DNA of 52,725 bases from Planctomycetota bacterium (GTDB taxonomy: Bacteria; Planctomycetota; Phycisphaerae; Sedimentisphaerales; Anaerohalosphaeraceae), in assembly GCA_029552545.1 (NCBI GenBank), contig JAKPDO010000044.1:1-52725 (forward strand), given 5' to 3'. A program made the translations under genes and the position numbers. The notes under the pieces are model-generated. The model saw nothing but the letters and a program-made list of their open reading frames with translations. It was not told where the DNA came from and made no database searches. Shown one piece after another: positions 35,760-43,445 of the stretch. Within the stretch, counting starts at the first letter, position 1, and every line of letters starts with the position of its first letter.

Positions 35760-36005
35760 ATGCCTCAAATTCGCTTTTATGCAGAGCATTGCAAGGGATG
35801 CGGTTTGTGCGTGCTGGTTTGTCCTTGTCAGAACATTCGAATATCGGAGGATTTGAACGAGCACGGTCATCCGTTCGCAGTTCTGGTGGACCCGGCCCGT
35901 TGCACCTACTGTGCCATGTGCGGTCGAATGTGTCCCGATATGGCGATTGAGATTTTTGATGGCAAGAACGGCTCCAAAGAGAATTCCGGAGGGGCGGCGA
36001 AGTAG
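35760..36005 (+). CDS. Ferredoxin-type subunit (delta) of 2-oxoacid:acceptor oxidoreductase
   Basis: An 81-residue protein with two 4Fe-4S motifs: CKGCGLCVLVC followed by P, and CTYCAMCGRMCP. ATG 35760 is preferred over the TTG two codons earlier; AAGAAAGG lies upstream. It transfers electrons from the TPP enzyme to the cellular ferredoxin pool. It is followed by alpha, beta and gamma subunits, giving the order delta-alpha-beta-gamma seen for VorDBAC/KorDABC complexes. Confidence 0.93.
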   Translation: MPQIRFYAEHCKGCGLCVLVCPCQNIRISEDLNEHGHPFAVLVDPARCTYCAMCGRMCPDMAIEIFDGKNGSKENSGGAAK

Positions 36006-36014
36006 CCCACGAGG

Positions 36015-37109
36015 ATGTCGGAAAAAATTCTTTTAAAAGGGAATGAACTGCTGGTAGAAGCCGCGATTGAAGCGGGCTGCCGGTTTTATGCGGGGTACCC
36101 GATTACGCCGCAGAATGAGGTGCCGGAGCGGATGTCCTGGCGGATGCCGCAGGCCGGGGGTGTGTTTGTGCAGGCCGAAAGTGAGATTGCGGCTGTCAAT
36201 ATGCTCTTTGGGGCTTCAGCGGCGGGTGCCCGCTGCATGACCAGCTCCTCGTCTCCCGGCATCAGTCTCAAGCAGGAGGGCATCAGCTACATTGCCGCCG
36301 CGGAGCTTCCCTGTGTGATTGTCAATATGCAGCGGGGCGGGCCCGGTCTCGGAAACATCCGGGCTTCGCAGGGGGATTATTTTCAGGCCGTCAAGGGCGG
36401 AGGACACGGCGATTATCGTCTCATTGTTCTGGCGCCGGCGACGCTTCAGGAATTGTATGATTTGACGCTGAATGCGTTTGATTATGCGGATTTTTACCGC
36501 AATCCGGTGATGATTCTGGGGGATGGAATTTTAGGGCAGATGGCTGAGCCGGTGGAAGCGCATCCCTATCGGCCGCTTTTCAAGCTTCCCCCGAAGGATT
36601 ATATTTTAGACGGCTGTCGAGGCCGTGCTCCCCGTGTAATTCGCACGCTCTTTCTGCACCCGTCGGATTCCCTTGTTCAGCACAATCTTCGGCTTCAGAA
36701 AAAATATGCAAAAATGCAGCGGGAAATTTCTCTTTATGAGGAGTTTGAAACCGCTGATGCGGATGTGATTGTTACGGCGTACGGCATTCCCGGTCGGGTG
36801 GCCAAAGGGGCCGTTAAGAGGGCTCGACGAGAAGGCCTGAAAGCCGGTCTGATACGTCCTTTATGTGTCTGGCCGTTTCCCGTACAGCCCTATCAGAATG
36901 CGGCAAAACAGGCGAAAGCATTCTTGGTGGTTGAAATGAGCCACGGACAATTTATTGAGGATGTAAAACTGGCAATCGAATGCCGGCGGCCTGTTGCCTT
37001 TTTGGGCAAAGGCGGCGGATGGTATCCGTCTGAAGAAGAAATTCTGGAGCAAATCCGTCATCTTGCTGGGGCCCGTTCGAAGGGGCTCAAGGCCCAGAGG
37101 AAGTCATAA
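36015..37109 (+). CDS. vorB: 2-oxoacid:ferredoxin oxidoreductase alpha subunit (VorB-like)
   Basis: A 364-residue subunit. ILLKGNELLVEAAIEAGCRF, YAGYPITPQNEVPERMSWRM, MTSSSSPGISLKQEGISYIA and QRGGPGLGNIRASQGDYFQA are near-identical in feel to VorB proteins of anaerobes. The complex oxidatively decarboxylates branched-chain 2-oxoacids (or 2-oxoglutarate) to acyl-CoA with reduction of ferredoxin. The stop is immediately followed by the beta-subunit ATG. Substrate choice between branched-chain acids and 2-oxoglutarate cannot be settled from motifs. Confidence 0.93.
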   Translation: MSEKILLKGNELLVEAAIEAGCRFYAGYPITPQNEVPERMSWRMPQAGGVFVQAESEIAAVNMLFGASAAGARCMTSSSSPGISLKQEGISYIAAAELPCVIVNMQRGGPGLGNIRASQGDYFQAVKGGGHGDYRLIVLAPATLQELYDLTLNAFDYADFYRNPVMILGDGILGQMAEPVEAHPYRPLFKLPPKDYILDGCRGRAPRVIRTLFLHPSDSLVQHNLRLQKKYAKMQREISLYEEFETADADVIVTAYGIPGRVAKGAVKRARREGLKAGLIRPLCVWPFPVQPYQNAAKQAKAFLVVEMSHGQFIEDVKLAIECRRPVAFLGKGGGWYPSEEEILEQIRHLAGARSKGLKAQRKS

Positions 37110-37838
37110 ATGGAATTTCGGCGTCCCAAAACTCTGAAAAATGTGCTGACGCATTACTGTCCCGGCTGCGGGCACGGGATTGTGCATCGGCTGGTTGCAG
37201 AGGTCATTGACGAATTGGGAATTCGTGAGCGGACGATTGGTACAGCACCTGTGGGCTGTGCGGTGTTGCTGTATGATTATATGAATTGTGATATTATCGA
37301 GTGTGCCCACGGAAGGCCGCCGGCGGTTGCAACGGGAATCAAGCGGGTTCTGCCGGACCGGATCGTTTTTACCTACCAGGGGGATGGAGATCTGGCGGCG
37401 ATTGGGGCGGCGGAGACCATCCATGCGGCCAACCGGGGGGAAAACATTACCGTGATTTTTGTCAACAATGCCATTTACGGAATGACCGGCGGACAAATGG
37501 CCCCGACGACCCTGATGGGGCAGTGGAGTACAACCACACCGGCCGGACGGGGAAAATTGGGCGAAGGCGGGCCGATTAAGGTCTGCGAAATGCTCAGTGC
37601 ACTGGATGGCCCTTGTTATCTGGAGCGGGTGGCTGTCAGCACGCCCAAAGATGTCCTTCGGGCCAAAAAGGCGATTCGAAAGGCTTTTGAAAATCAAATC
37701 GCCGGCAAGGGGTTTTCGCTGGTTGAGGTGCTTTCGATGTGTCCGACAGACTGGAAACTCAGTCCGAAAGAGGCCGTTGACTTTGTGAACGAGAAGATGA
37801 AGACGGTTTTCCCTCTGGGAGTGTTTAAGGACCGCTGA
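37110..37838 (+). CDS. 2-oxoacid:ferredoxin oxidoreductase beta subunit (TPP-binding)
   Basis: A 242-residue TPP enzyme subunit. It shows [20 protein letters not shown] with cluster-type cysteines, [20 protein letters not shown], and the TPP/Mg motif [20 protein letters not shown] with [20 protein letters not shown]. It works with the alpha subunit to decarboxylate the 2-oxoacid. Length is short of separate KorB proteins (about 270-290) but complete in motifs. It starts directly on the alpha-subunit stop. Confidence 0.94.
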   Translation: MEFRRPKTLKNVLTHYCPGCGHGIVHRLVAEVIDELGIRERTIGTAPVGCAVLLYDYMNCDIIECAHGRPPAVATGIKRVLPDRIVFTYQGDGDLAAIGAAETIHAANRGENITVIFVNNAIYGMTGGQMAPTTLMGQWSTTTPAGRGKLGEGGPIKVCEMLSALDGPCYLERVAVSTPKDVLRAKKAIRKAFENQIAGKGFSLVEVLSMCPTDWKLSPKEAVDFVNEKMKTVFPLGVFKDR

Positions 37839-37849
37839 AGGGATTCAGG

Positions 37850-38434
37850 ATGGCGGGAATGTCTCAAATGCGGATAATCATCGCCGGTTTCGGCGGGCAG
37901 GGTGTGGTGCTCACGGGCAATCTGATTGCGCGTGCCGCCCTGAAGGAGAATAAAAACGTTACCGGCATGGTGGCCTATGGGGCGGAGATGCGGGGCGGTA
38001 CCGCTTTTGCCGCCGTGATTGTCAGCGATGATGAAATTGCTTGTCCGTTTGTGGAGACGCCCGATTCGGCGATTGTGCTCAACCAGCCCTCCCTCGATAA
38101 GTTTGAGCCGGATGTAGCGGCCGGAGGACTTTTGCTGGTGAATACTTCGCTGGTAAAGCGGGGCCCCAAACGGGAGGATATCGACCGCATTTTTGTTCCG
38201 GCCACGGAGATTGCTCAGAGATTGGGACAATTGAAAGTAGCCAATCTGGCAGCTCTGGGGGCTTTTGTGCGGCATACGGGTTTGGTAAAAGAGGAAAGCA
38301 TCCGGCAGGCCGTCAAAGACCTGTTTGCCGAGAAGAATCCGACTCTGACGGAGGTGAATCTGGCGGCCTTTGATGCCGGGTTGGAACAAAGCCGATTCCA
38401 AAAAGCTGTTTGTTCAGCTCCGAAAAAACGATAG
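37850..38434 (+). CDS. 2-oxoacid:ferredoxin oxidoreductase gamma subunit
   Basis: A 194-residue subunit with the family pattern MRIIIAGFGGQGVVLTGNLI, VAYGAEMRGGTAFAAVIVSD and FVETPDSAIVLNQPSLDKFE, which binds or positions CoA. The first seven residues carry three possible ATGs; any is possible. It closes the four-gene complex. The next gene starts 25 bases later and may be cotranscribed though unrelated. Confidence 0.93.
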   Translation: MAGMSQMRIIIAGFGGQGVVLTGNLIARAALKENKNVTGMVAYGAEMRGGTAFAAVIVSDDEIACPFVETPDSAIVLNQPSLDKFEPDVAAGGLLLVNTSLVKRGPKREDIDRIFVPATEIAQRLGQLKVANLAALGAFVRHTGLVKEESIRQAVKDLFAEKNPTLTEVNLAAFDAGLEQSRFQKAVCSAPKKR

Positions 38435-38459
38435 CATCTTTCCTTGCGGGAGATTTTCG

Positions 38460-38978
38460 ATGCATTCATCGGAAGGCACCCGGCTGTCCTTTCATCAGCG
38501 GACCCTCGAAGGGCTGACTCGAAGGTCACGCACGGACACCGGACTGCGGATGGCCCCGATGATTGATGTAATTTTTCTTCTGCTGACTTTTTTTGTTCTG
38601 ACAGCCAAATTTCGGCGATCAGAAGCCATCGTACCTCTTCGGGTGCCTCAGAATGTTTCCTCTGAACGTCTGCAGATTGTCGAGCCGCTGATTCTTGAGT
38701 TGACGCTGTCAGGGGGAGGCTTTCGGCTTAAAATCGGTACGGACAAAGAAATGCTCCTGTCGCAGGACGCATCGAAAGACGAATGGAACGCTGCGGCTGA
38801 TGCCGTGGAAGAGGTCTGCCGGCGGCAGCAGCGAAGGGCGGATGACCCGGTTGAATTGATTTGCGGCGATGAGGTTTCCTGGGATGCGGTCGTGAAGGTG
38901 TATGACCTGCTGCGGGTGCTCGGATTAAACCAGATTACATTTCTAATGACGGATGCGAATGAAGAATATGCGCAGTAG
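38460..38978 (+). CDS. ExbD/TolR-like biopolymer transport protein without adjacent ExbB
   Basis: A 172-residue protein with one transmembrane helix. RMAPMIDVIFLLLTFFVLTA contains the conserved membrane aspartate D36 that carries protons in ExbD/TolR/MotB-type motors. The periplasmic domain follows to the end. ATG 38460 has GGGAG seven bases upstream; the longer frame back to 38370 is the gamma-subunit 3' end. ExbD normally works with a five-subunit ExbB/TolQ, absent here. The 3' end overlaps the next gene by 26 bases, so the two are probably functionally linked. Confidence 0.9.
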   Translation: MHSSEGTRLSFHQRTLEGLTRRSRTDTGLRMAPMIDVIFLLLTFFVLTAKFRRSEAIVPLRVPQNVSSERLQIVEPLILELTLSGGGFRLKIGTDKEMLLSQDASKDEWNAAADAVEEVCRRQQRRADDPVELICGDEVSWDAVVKVYDLLRVLGLNQITFLMTDANEEYAQ

Positions 38979-40725
38979 CAGAGTTGTGTTGGGAGTGCTT
39001 TTAGGAGGATTGGTCTGTTCTGTTTGGGCGGAACCGTCTCCGGAGGTTATCAAGACCGCCGCAGACAAAATCGCCCGTCTTGAAGAGGAGTTTTTGGTGC
39101 AGACCGCCCCGGCTCGGCTGACGTTTTTGTGCCTGGGTCGATTGGCGGATGCAGCACAGAGAAAGGTTCTTTCCGAATCCGCCGCTTCAGCCGGTCAAAG
39201 GGTTGAGGAGATGCTGGCTGTTCTCACGGAACAGGTTCATCAAATGGAAGGATACACGGGAGAGGATTGGGAGGCCCGGTACGGACAGACGGGGCTTTGG
39301 GCTGCGGCGCAGCAGGGGCTGCTCCGAGGCCGTTATCTGAAGACGCTGTTTCTGTTTTGGCAGGCCCTCTGTGAGGAAGGGCAAAAACAGCCGCTTCTTG
39401 CCAGGGTTCTTGAGACGTGCAGGGCGGAGAACGCTCGGTGGCAGGGTCAGGAACAGATTCTTCAGGTTCTGGCTCTCTGGCAGCGTCAGGGGACAGACGA
39501 TGCCGAGCAGCTGCGGATGATTCTTCATCAGATGATGCTTCGGGACGACGTAAGCGAGCCGGCCCGAGAGCGGATGCTGCTTTTGCAGAAGCGTTTTGAA
39601 CTGTTTTCCGGCGGGCCGTTTGAAGAAGAAATCGCCCGTATTTTTCAGAAAAAGATAAGCGACAAAGAGGATTTTGAATGGGCGGTTGAGTACGGTTTTC
39701 TTGAGTGGGCGCAGAGCCGTCGGGAACCTCTCCGCCGGGTCCAGCAGGCCTGGCCTTCGTCACAGGAATTTATTGACGGCCTGCTGGCGGCTCAGGAGGC
39801 CGAACATTTCGAGACGGTGGAGCGTCCGGCCTTCGAAGCCAAAATGCAGCAGTTTGCAGTTCGTGCTTCCCATGCGACTGACCCCAACGAGCGAGAAGAG
39901 ACAGAGCGTCAGTGGGTCGAGTGGATTCAGTCGCTCGAAAAAAACAGTCCGGCCGGGTCTGTCCTTCGCCGCCAGGCGGCAGCCGGATACGTGTATTATC
40001 TGTTTGACAGGCCGGACAGGCAAAATGTGGACAAAATGGTCCGGTTTCTGGAACAGGAAGCGGAAAAAGGCGAACCGGTCCTCGGATATCTGTATGTGCA
40101 GGCCCTTTCTTTGAAAGAGGAGTATGGTCGAGCGGTTCAGATTTTATGTGAAATACCGGCCGACTGCCGCCATCTGGCGTTCGATTTGTATGTTCTGGAG
40201 GCCTTTGCGGAACGGCCGGAGGAATATTCTGCTTCTTCGGATGTTTTACTGGAACCGCTGGTGAAGAAACGAGCCGAGCAGATGGCCGCCTGCGGAGCGG
40301 CTTCCGTTCAGGAGCGTCAGCGGGTTCAACTGCTTTGGGCTCAGATGGCTGCCCGTTCAGCGCAGTTATTGCCGGAGGACACTGAACGGCTCGATCAATT
40401 TCTGGATGAGCAGAAAGATTCCGCCGATGAAGCTGTAATTCGCTGCCGGGCTTTTCGCCGAATGCAGCAAGGCCAGTGGATACAGGCCGTCCGGGAATGG
40501 CAGAAGGTTCGAAGTGCCTATGAACCCTCGGACCGGACACAAAAAGAGCGTTCCTGGCATTGGTGGCGTGCCAAATATTATGAACTGTATTGCAGTGCAA
40601 AGATGTCGGAAACTTCCCGCGAAGATGTTCGTCACGCTGCAGGGGTTCTTCAGACGCTGTATGCCCCGCCGCCTGCTGTTTGGCAAATGCGTCTGGAGGA
40701 ACTCAAAAAAAGTGAAAGAAAATAA
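38953..40725 (+). CDS. Secreted large hypothetical, helical repeats
   Basis: A 590-residue protein that starts inside the ExbD gene (ATG 38953 or 38959). A signal peptide runs to about residue 27 (VVLGVLLGGLVCSVWA). The rest is almost wholly helical and rich in Arg, Glu and Gln, with loosely repeated pairs of helices (for example TDDAEQLRMILHQMMLRDDV, NVDKMVRFLEQEAEKGEPVL and VLGYLYVQALSLKEEYGRAV) like TPR/Sel1-type solenoids. No family is recognised. Overlap with an ExbD-like gene suggests an envelope role connected with a proton-driven membrane motor (inference). Confidence 0.75.
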   Translation: MRMKNMRSSRVVLGVLLGGLVCSVWAEPSPEVIKTAADKIARLEEEFLVQTAPARLTFLCLGRLADAAQRKVLSESAASAGQRVEEMLAVLTEQVHQMEGYTGEDWEARYGQTGLWAAAQQGLLRGRYLKTLFLFWQALCEEGQKQPLLARVLETCRAENARWQGQEQILQVLALWQRQGTDDAEQLRMILHQMMLRDDVSEPARERMLLLQKRFELFSGGPFEEEIARIFQKKISDKEDFEWAVEYGFLEWAQSRREPLRRVQQAWPSSQEFIDGLLAAQEAEHFETVERPAFEAKMQQFAVRASHATDPNEREETERQWVEWIQSLEKNSPAGSVLRRQAAAGYVYYLFDRPDRQNVDKMVRFLEQEAEKGEPVLGYLYVQALSLKEEYGRAVQILCEIPADCRHLAFDLYVLEAFAERPEEYSASSDVLLEPLVKKRAEQMAACGAASVQERQRVQLLWAQMAARSAQLLPEDTERLDQFLDEQKDSADEAVIRCRAFRRMQQGQWIQAVREWQKVRSAYEPSDRTQKERSWHWWRAKYYELYCSAKMSETSREDVRHAAGVLQTLYAPPPAVWQMRLEELKKSERK

Positions 40726-40924
40726 CCGGCTATACTCTGTCTGTTATAAGGTGTATATCGGTTCGTCTGATAAGATTTCATAACTTCTTTTTTTTCGCCC
40801 CTTTTTGTTTTTTACATTCCCCAAATTCTCTAAATCTTCAAAAAAGTTGTCTAATCTTGGCCTCCAAAGTGCCGTTGTAATTAGAAAACGGCGTATCGAA
40901 CCTCTATTTGTTGAGTTTGCCCAT

Positions 40925-41470
40925 ATGATGGACCAGGAGGTGTATAAGCGAAATAAGCTGTTCCTGAAGCTCCTGTTGGAGAATCAGCCGAAAATTCATG
41001 CTTATATCCTTTCGCTGGTGACCAGTCAGTCCGATGCGGATGATATCCTGCAGGAAGTCTGTTCCCAAATCTGGGCCCGATTCGATCAGTTTGAGGAGGG
41101 GGGCAACTTTCTGTCGTGGGCGCTGCGGTTTGCATTTTTTGAAGTTTTAAATTTCCGAAGCAAGAAAAACAAATCCAGGCAGGTTCTTTTCGACAATGAG
41201 GTTCTTCAGCAGATGATTCCGGTTCTCGATGAGGAAATGAAGACGGCGGATGCCCGGATGGACGCGCTGGAGCAGTGTCTGGAAAAACTGAATGAGCGGA
41301 GCCGGAAAATGATTGATATGCGGTATGACAAAGGGCTCAATCCGGCCCAAATCAGCCGTTCGATGAATCTGTCCATTCATGCCGTCTATAAACTGCTCAG
41401 CCGAATTCACAGTCAATTGCTCTCCTGTGTAGAGCGGGCGATTCGACGGGAGGAGTTTCTCCATGGATGA
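40925..41470 (+). CDS. ECF RNA polymerase sigma factor (Rhodopirellula/Verrucomicrobium type)
   Basis: A 181-residue sigma-70 family factor. Region 2 is FLKLLLENQPKIHAYILSLV with SDADDILQEVCSQIWARFDQ and FLSWALRFAFFEVLNFR. Region 4 is LNERSRKMIDMRYDKGLNPA with QISRSMNLSIHAVYKLLSRI. The early text matches the TIGR02989-type ECF group of planctomycetes. The start is ATG 40925 (or 40928); upstream in-frame sequence has no family similarity. It overlaps the FecR-like gene by eight bases, the usual sigma/anti-sigma arrangement, and probably controls it and the surface genes downstream. Confidence 0.94.
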   Translation: MMDQEVYKRNKLFLKLLLENQPKIHAYILSLVTSQSDADDILQEVCSQIWARFDQFEEGGNFLSWALRFAFFEVLNFRSKKNKSRQVLFDNEVLQQMIPVLDEEMKTADARMDALEQCLEKLNERSRKMIDMRYDKGLNPAQISRSMNLSIHAVYKLLSRIHSQLLSCVERAIRREEFLHG

Positions 41471-43157
41471 AACCATTCGAAAAACTCTCGAAGATTTGCT
41501 GATTCTGGCTATGGAGGATGCCATCTCCGAGCCCGATGCCCGGCAGCTCAATGCTCTGCTCAAAGACCATCCGGAGCGGATTCGTTGTGCAATTCGTTTT
41601 CTGCAGCTCGGCTCGCAGATTAAACAATCAAAGAAGCTGGCGGCCATGTCAAAGGCCTGGCTGTCGCTGAATCCGGAGGATTCGTTTTCGGGCTTTTTGC
41701 GTCTGATGGCGGAGTATGAAAAGGGAGCAGAACCCGTAACGGTGGCTTCTCATTCGGAGGCATCGGTTCCTGCTGCCGAAGAACCGGCTTCCGCCGCCGT
41801 ACGAACGCGGGTCAGCCGGTTTTCTCTGGTAACGCTGTTTCTCTCCTCGGCAGCCCTGTTCTTTATTCTGGCCTATGCGTATTGGGGATATCTGTGCAAT
41901 GGAGTGGAAACGGCCACAATTTATGACAGCATCCAGCCGCACTGGGCTGATCGAAACGCACAAAACGAACTGAAAAACGGCAGCCGGCTTTCGACCCGCT
42001 CCGGTCCGCTGCGTCTGCTGGATGGAACCGTCAAAATTCTCTTTGACAGCGGAGGTTCTCTTGTTCTCGAGGGACCTGCGGAGTTTCAGATTCTTACTCC
42101 CAGTCATGTTCGGATGCGTTCCGGCTCCTTGTATGCCTCCATTCCGCCGGGAGCTCTGGGCTTTACGGTCAGTACCGACAGCGCCAAGGTCGTGGATTTG
42201 GGAACTGAATTCGGTGTGCAGGTTCACGGCGACGGCGATTCAGAAATTCACGTGATGAAGGGCAAGACCGCCGTGGCGGTTTCTCACGGCAGGCAGTTTA
42301 AAGATTCCCAGATTATGCGGAATGGTTCAGCGCGGTATGTGGATGCCCAGAGCCGAACGATTCGAGAAACCGCCTTTGATCCGACCCGGTTTATCCGCAA
42401 TATCGATTCCAAACACAATCTCATCAGCCGTGGGAAATTGACCCTCGATGTGGCTGACCTTACGGCAGGCGGCAGCGGCATCAAGCCGACGAAAGCCAAT
42501 GTCTGGCTCGACCCCAAGACCGGCTATTCCGAGGCCTCTATCCACGAGCATGATACATCGGATTCTTTCCTGCCGATTCCGTCTAATCCGTATGTGGACG
42601 GTCTTTTTGTCCCTGGGGGACGAAACAGTCCTCCGATTATCAGTTCTCAGCAGCACCGTTTCGAGGAATGTCCCCCGACCAGCGGTGTATTTTATGCCAA
42701 TCTCGGCGTCAATCCTGACCCGTCTTATCTCCGCATTCCGGGCAGGCGGGAGGGGATTCTTTCTTTCCAGGATACCCTGTACGGAACGCCGGAGCATCCA
42801 TGCCTGGTGATGCATGCCAATCTGGGAATCACCTATGATTTGCAGGCTGTTCGAAAAGAATTTTCCGAATGGAAACTGGCTGCGTTTACCGCCAAAATCG
42901 GCATTGCCGATTTGAAGGAACCGTATCCCTGCAATGCCGACTTCTGGGTTCTGGTGGATGGGAAAGTGCGCTACTCTCTGAGAAATTGCCGTCAGAAAGG
43001 TACGTTGACGGAAATCGCCGTTTCACTGAATGAGCAGGACCGGTTTTTAACCCTGATAACCACCGACGGGGGCGATCCGGATGTGCCTCGGATTTATGAG
43101 CGGGCTATTTCCTGCGACTGGTGTGTCTTTGCGGAGCCGGTTTTGGAACTGGAGTAA
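41463..43157 (+). CDS. FecR-domain membrane protein with NPCBM-like C-terminus
   Basis: A 564-residue protein whose start overlaps the sigma gene. Residues 1-110 are a cytoplasmic helical segment with an anti-sigma-like role (ETIRKTLEDLLILAMEDAIS, ARQLNALLKDHPERIRCAIR). One transmembrane helix follows at about 118-142 (LVTLFLSSAALFFILAYAYW). The FecR domain spans about 170-275 (LVLEGPAEFQILTPSHVRM, GALGFTVSTDSAKVVDLGTE, IHVMKGKTAVAV). The C-terminal part ends in a galactose-binding-like NPCBM-type domain (ITYDLQAVRKEFSEWKLAAF, FWVLVDGKVRYSL, LTLITTDGGDP). It likely senses extracytoplasmic glycans and holds the sigma factor (inference). Confidence 0.88.
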   Translation: MDETIRKTLEDLLILAMEDAISEPDARQLNALLKDHPERIRCAIRFLQLGSQIKQSKKLAAMSKAWLSLNPEDSFSGFLRLMAEYEKGAEPVTVASHSEASVPAAEEPASAAVRTRVSRFSLVTLFLSSAALFFILAYAYWGYLCNGVETATIYDSIQPHWADRNAQNELKNGSRLSTRSGPLRLLDGTVKILFDSGGSLVLEGPAEFQILTPSHVRMRSGSLYASIPPGALGFTVSTDSAKVVDLGTEFGVQVHGDGDSEIHVMKGKTAVAVSHGRQFKDSQIMRNGSARYVDAQSRTIRETAFDPTRFIRNIDSKHNLISRGKLTLDVADLTAGGSGIKPTKANVWLDPKTGYSEASIHEHDTSDSFLPIPSNPYVDGLFVPGGRNSPPIISSQQHRFEECPPTSGVFYANLGVNPDPSYLRIPGRREGILSFQDTLYGTPEHPCLVMHANLGITYDLQAVRKEFSEWKLAAFTAKIGIADLKEPYPCNADFWVLVDGKVRYSLRNCRQKGTLTEIAVSLNEQDRFLTLITTDGGDPDVPRIYERAISCDWCVFAEPVLELE

Positions 43158-43343
43158 AAGGGGCTGACCGCAGGGGTTGGGTAAAATTGTGAAGAAATTG
43201 TCGGATGTCGGCGGAAGGGGAAAACGGATAAGAATGTGATTGAGTCAAGCGGAGTCGGGTGAAGAATTGCCGGTGGGAGAAACACAGCAGGGGGTTTCGG
43301 ATTTCAAAATGAGGATGGAGATGAAAAGGACAGCAAAAGTTTT

Positions 43344-43437
43344 TTCCAGGTAAGGAGGAATTCCGCCTATGCGCTGAGCAATTGTCTGGATGGTCAGGTG
43401 TAACGCTGAATGATTCATTAATATTCCAGGTAAGGAG
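43344..43437 (+). repeat. 14-base direct repeat carrying ribosome binding sites
   Basis: TTCCAGGTAAGGAG occurs at 43344-43357 and again at 43424-43437, 80 bases apart, in the 288-base gap before the first LamG gene. The second is the ribosome binding site of the gene at 43446. The first is followed by ATG-CGC-TGA (43369-43377), a start, one codon and a stop. Otherwise no gene is seen in the gap. Confidence 0.6.
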
Positions 43438-43445
43438 AAGAAACG

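Noticed and set aside
43344..43437. CRISPR-like repeat
   Set aside because: Only two copies of a 14-base repeat, explained by duplicated ribosome binding segments.
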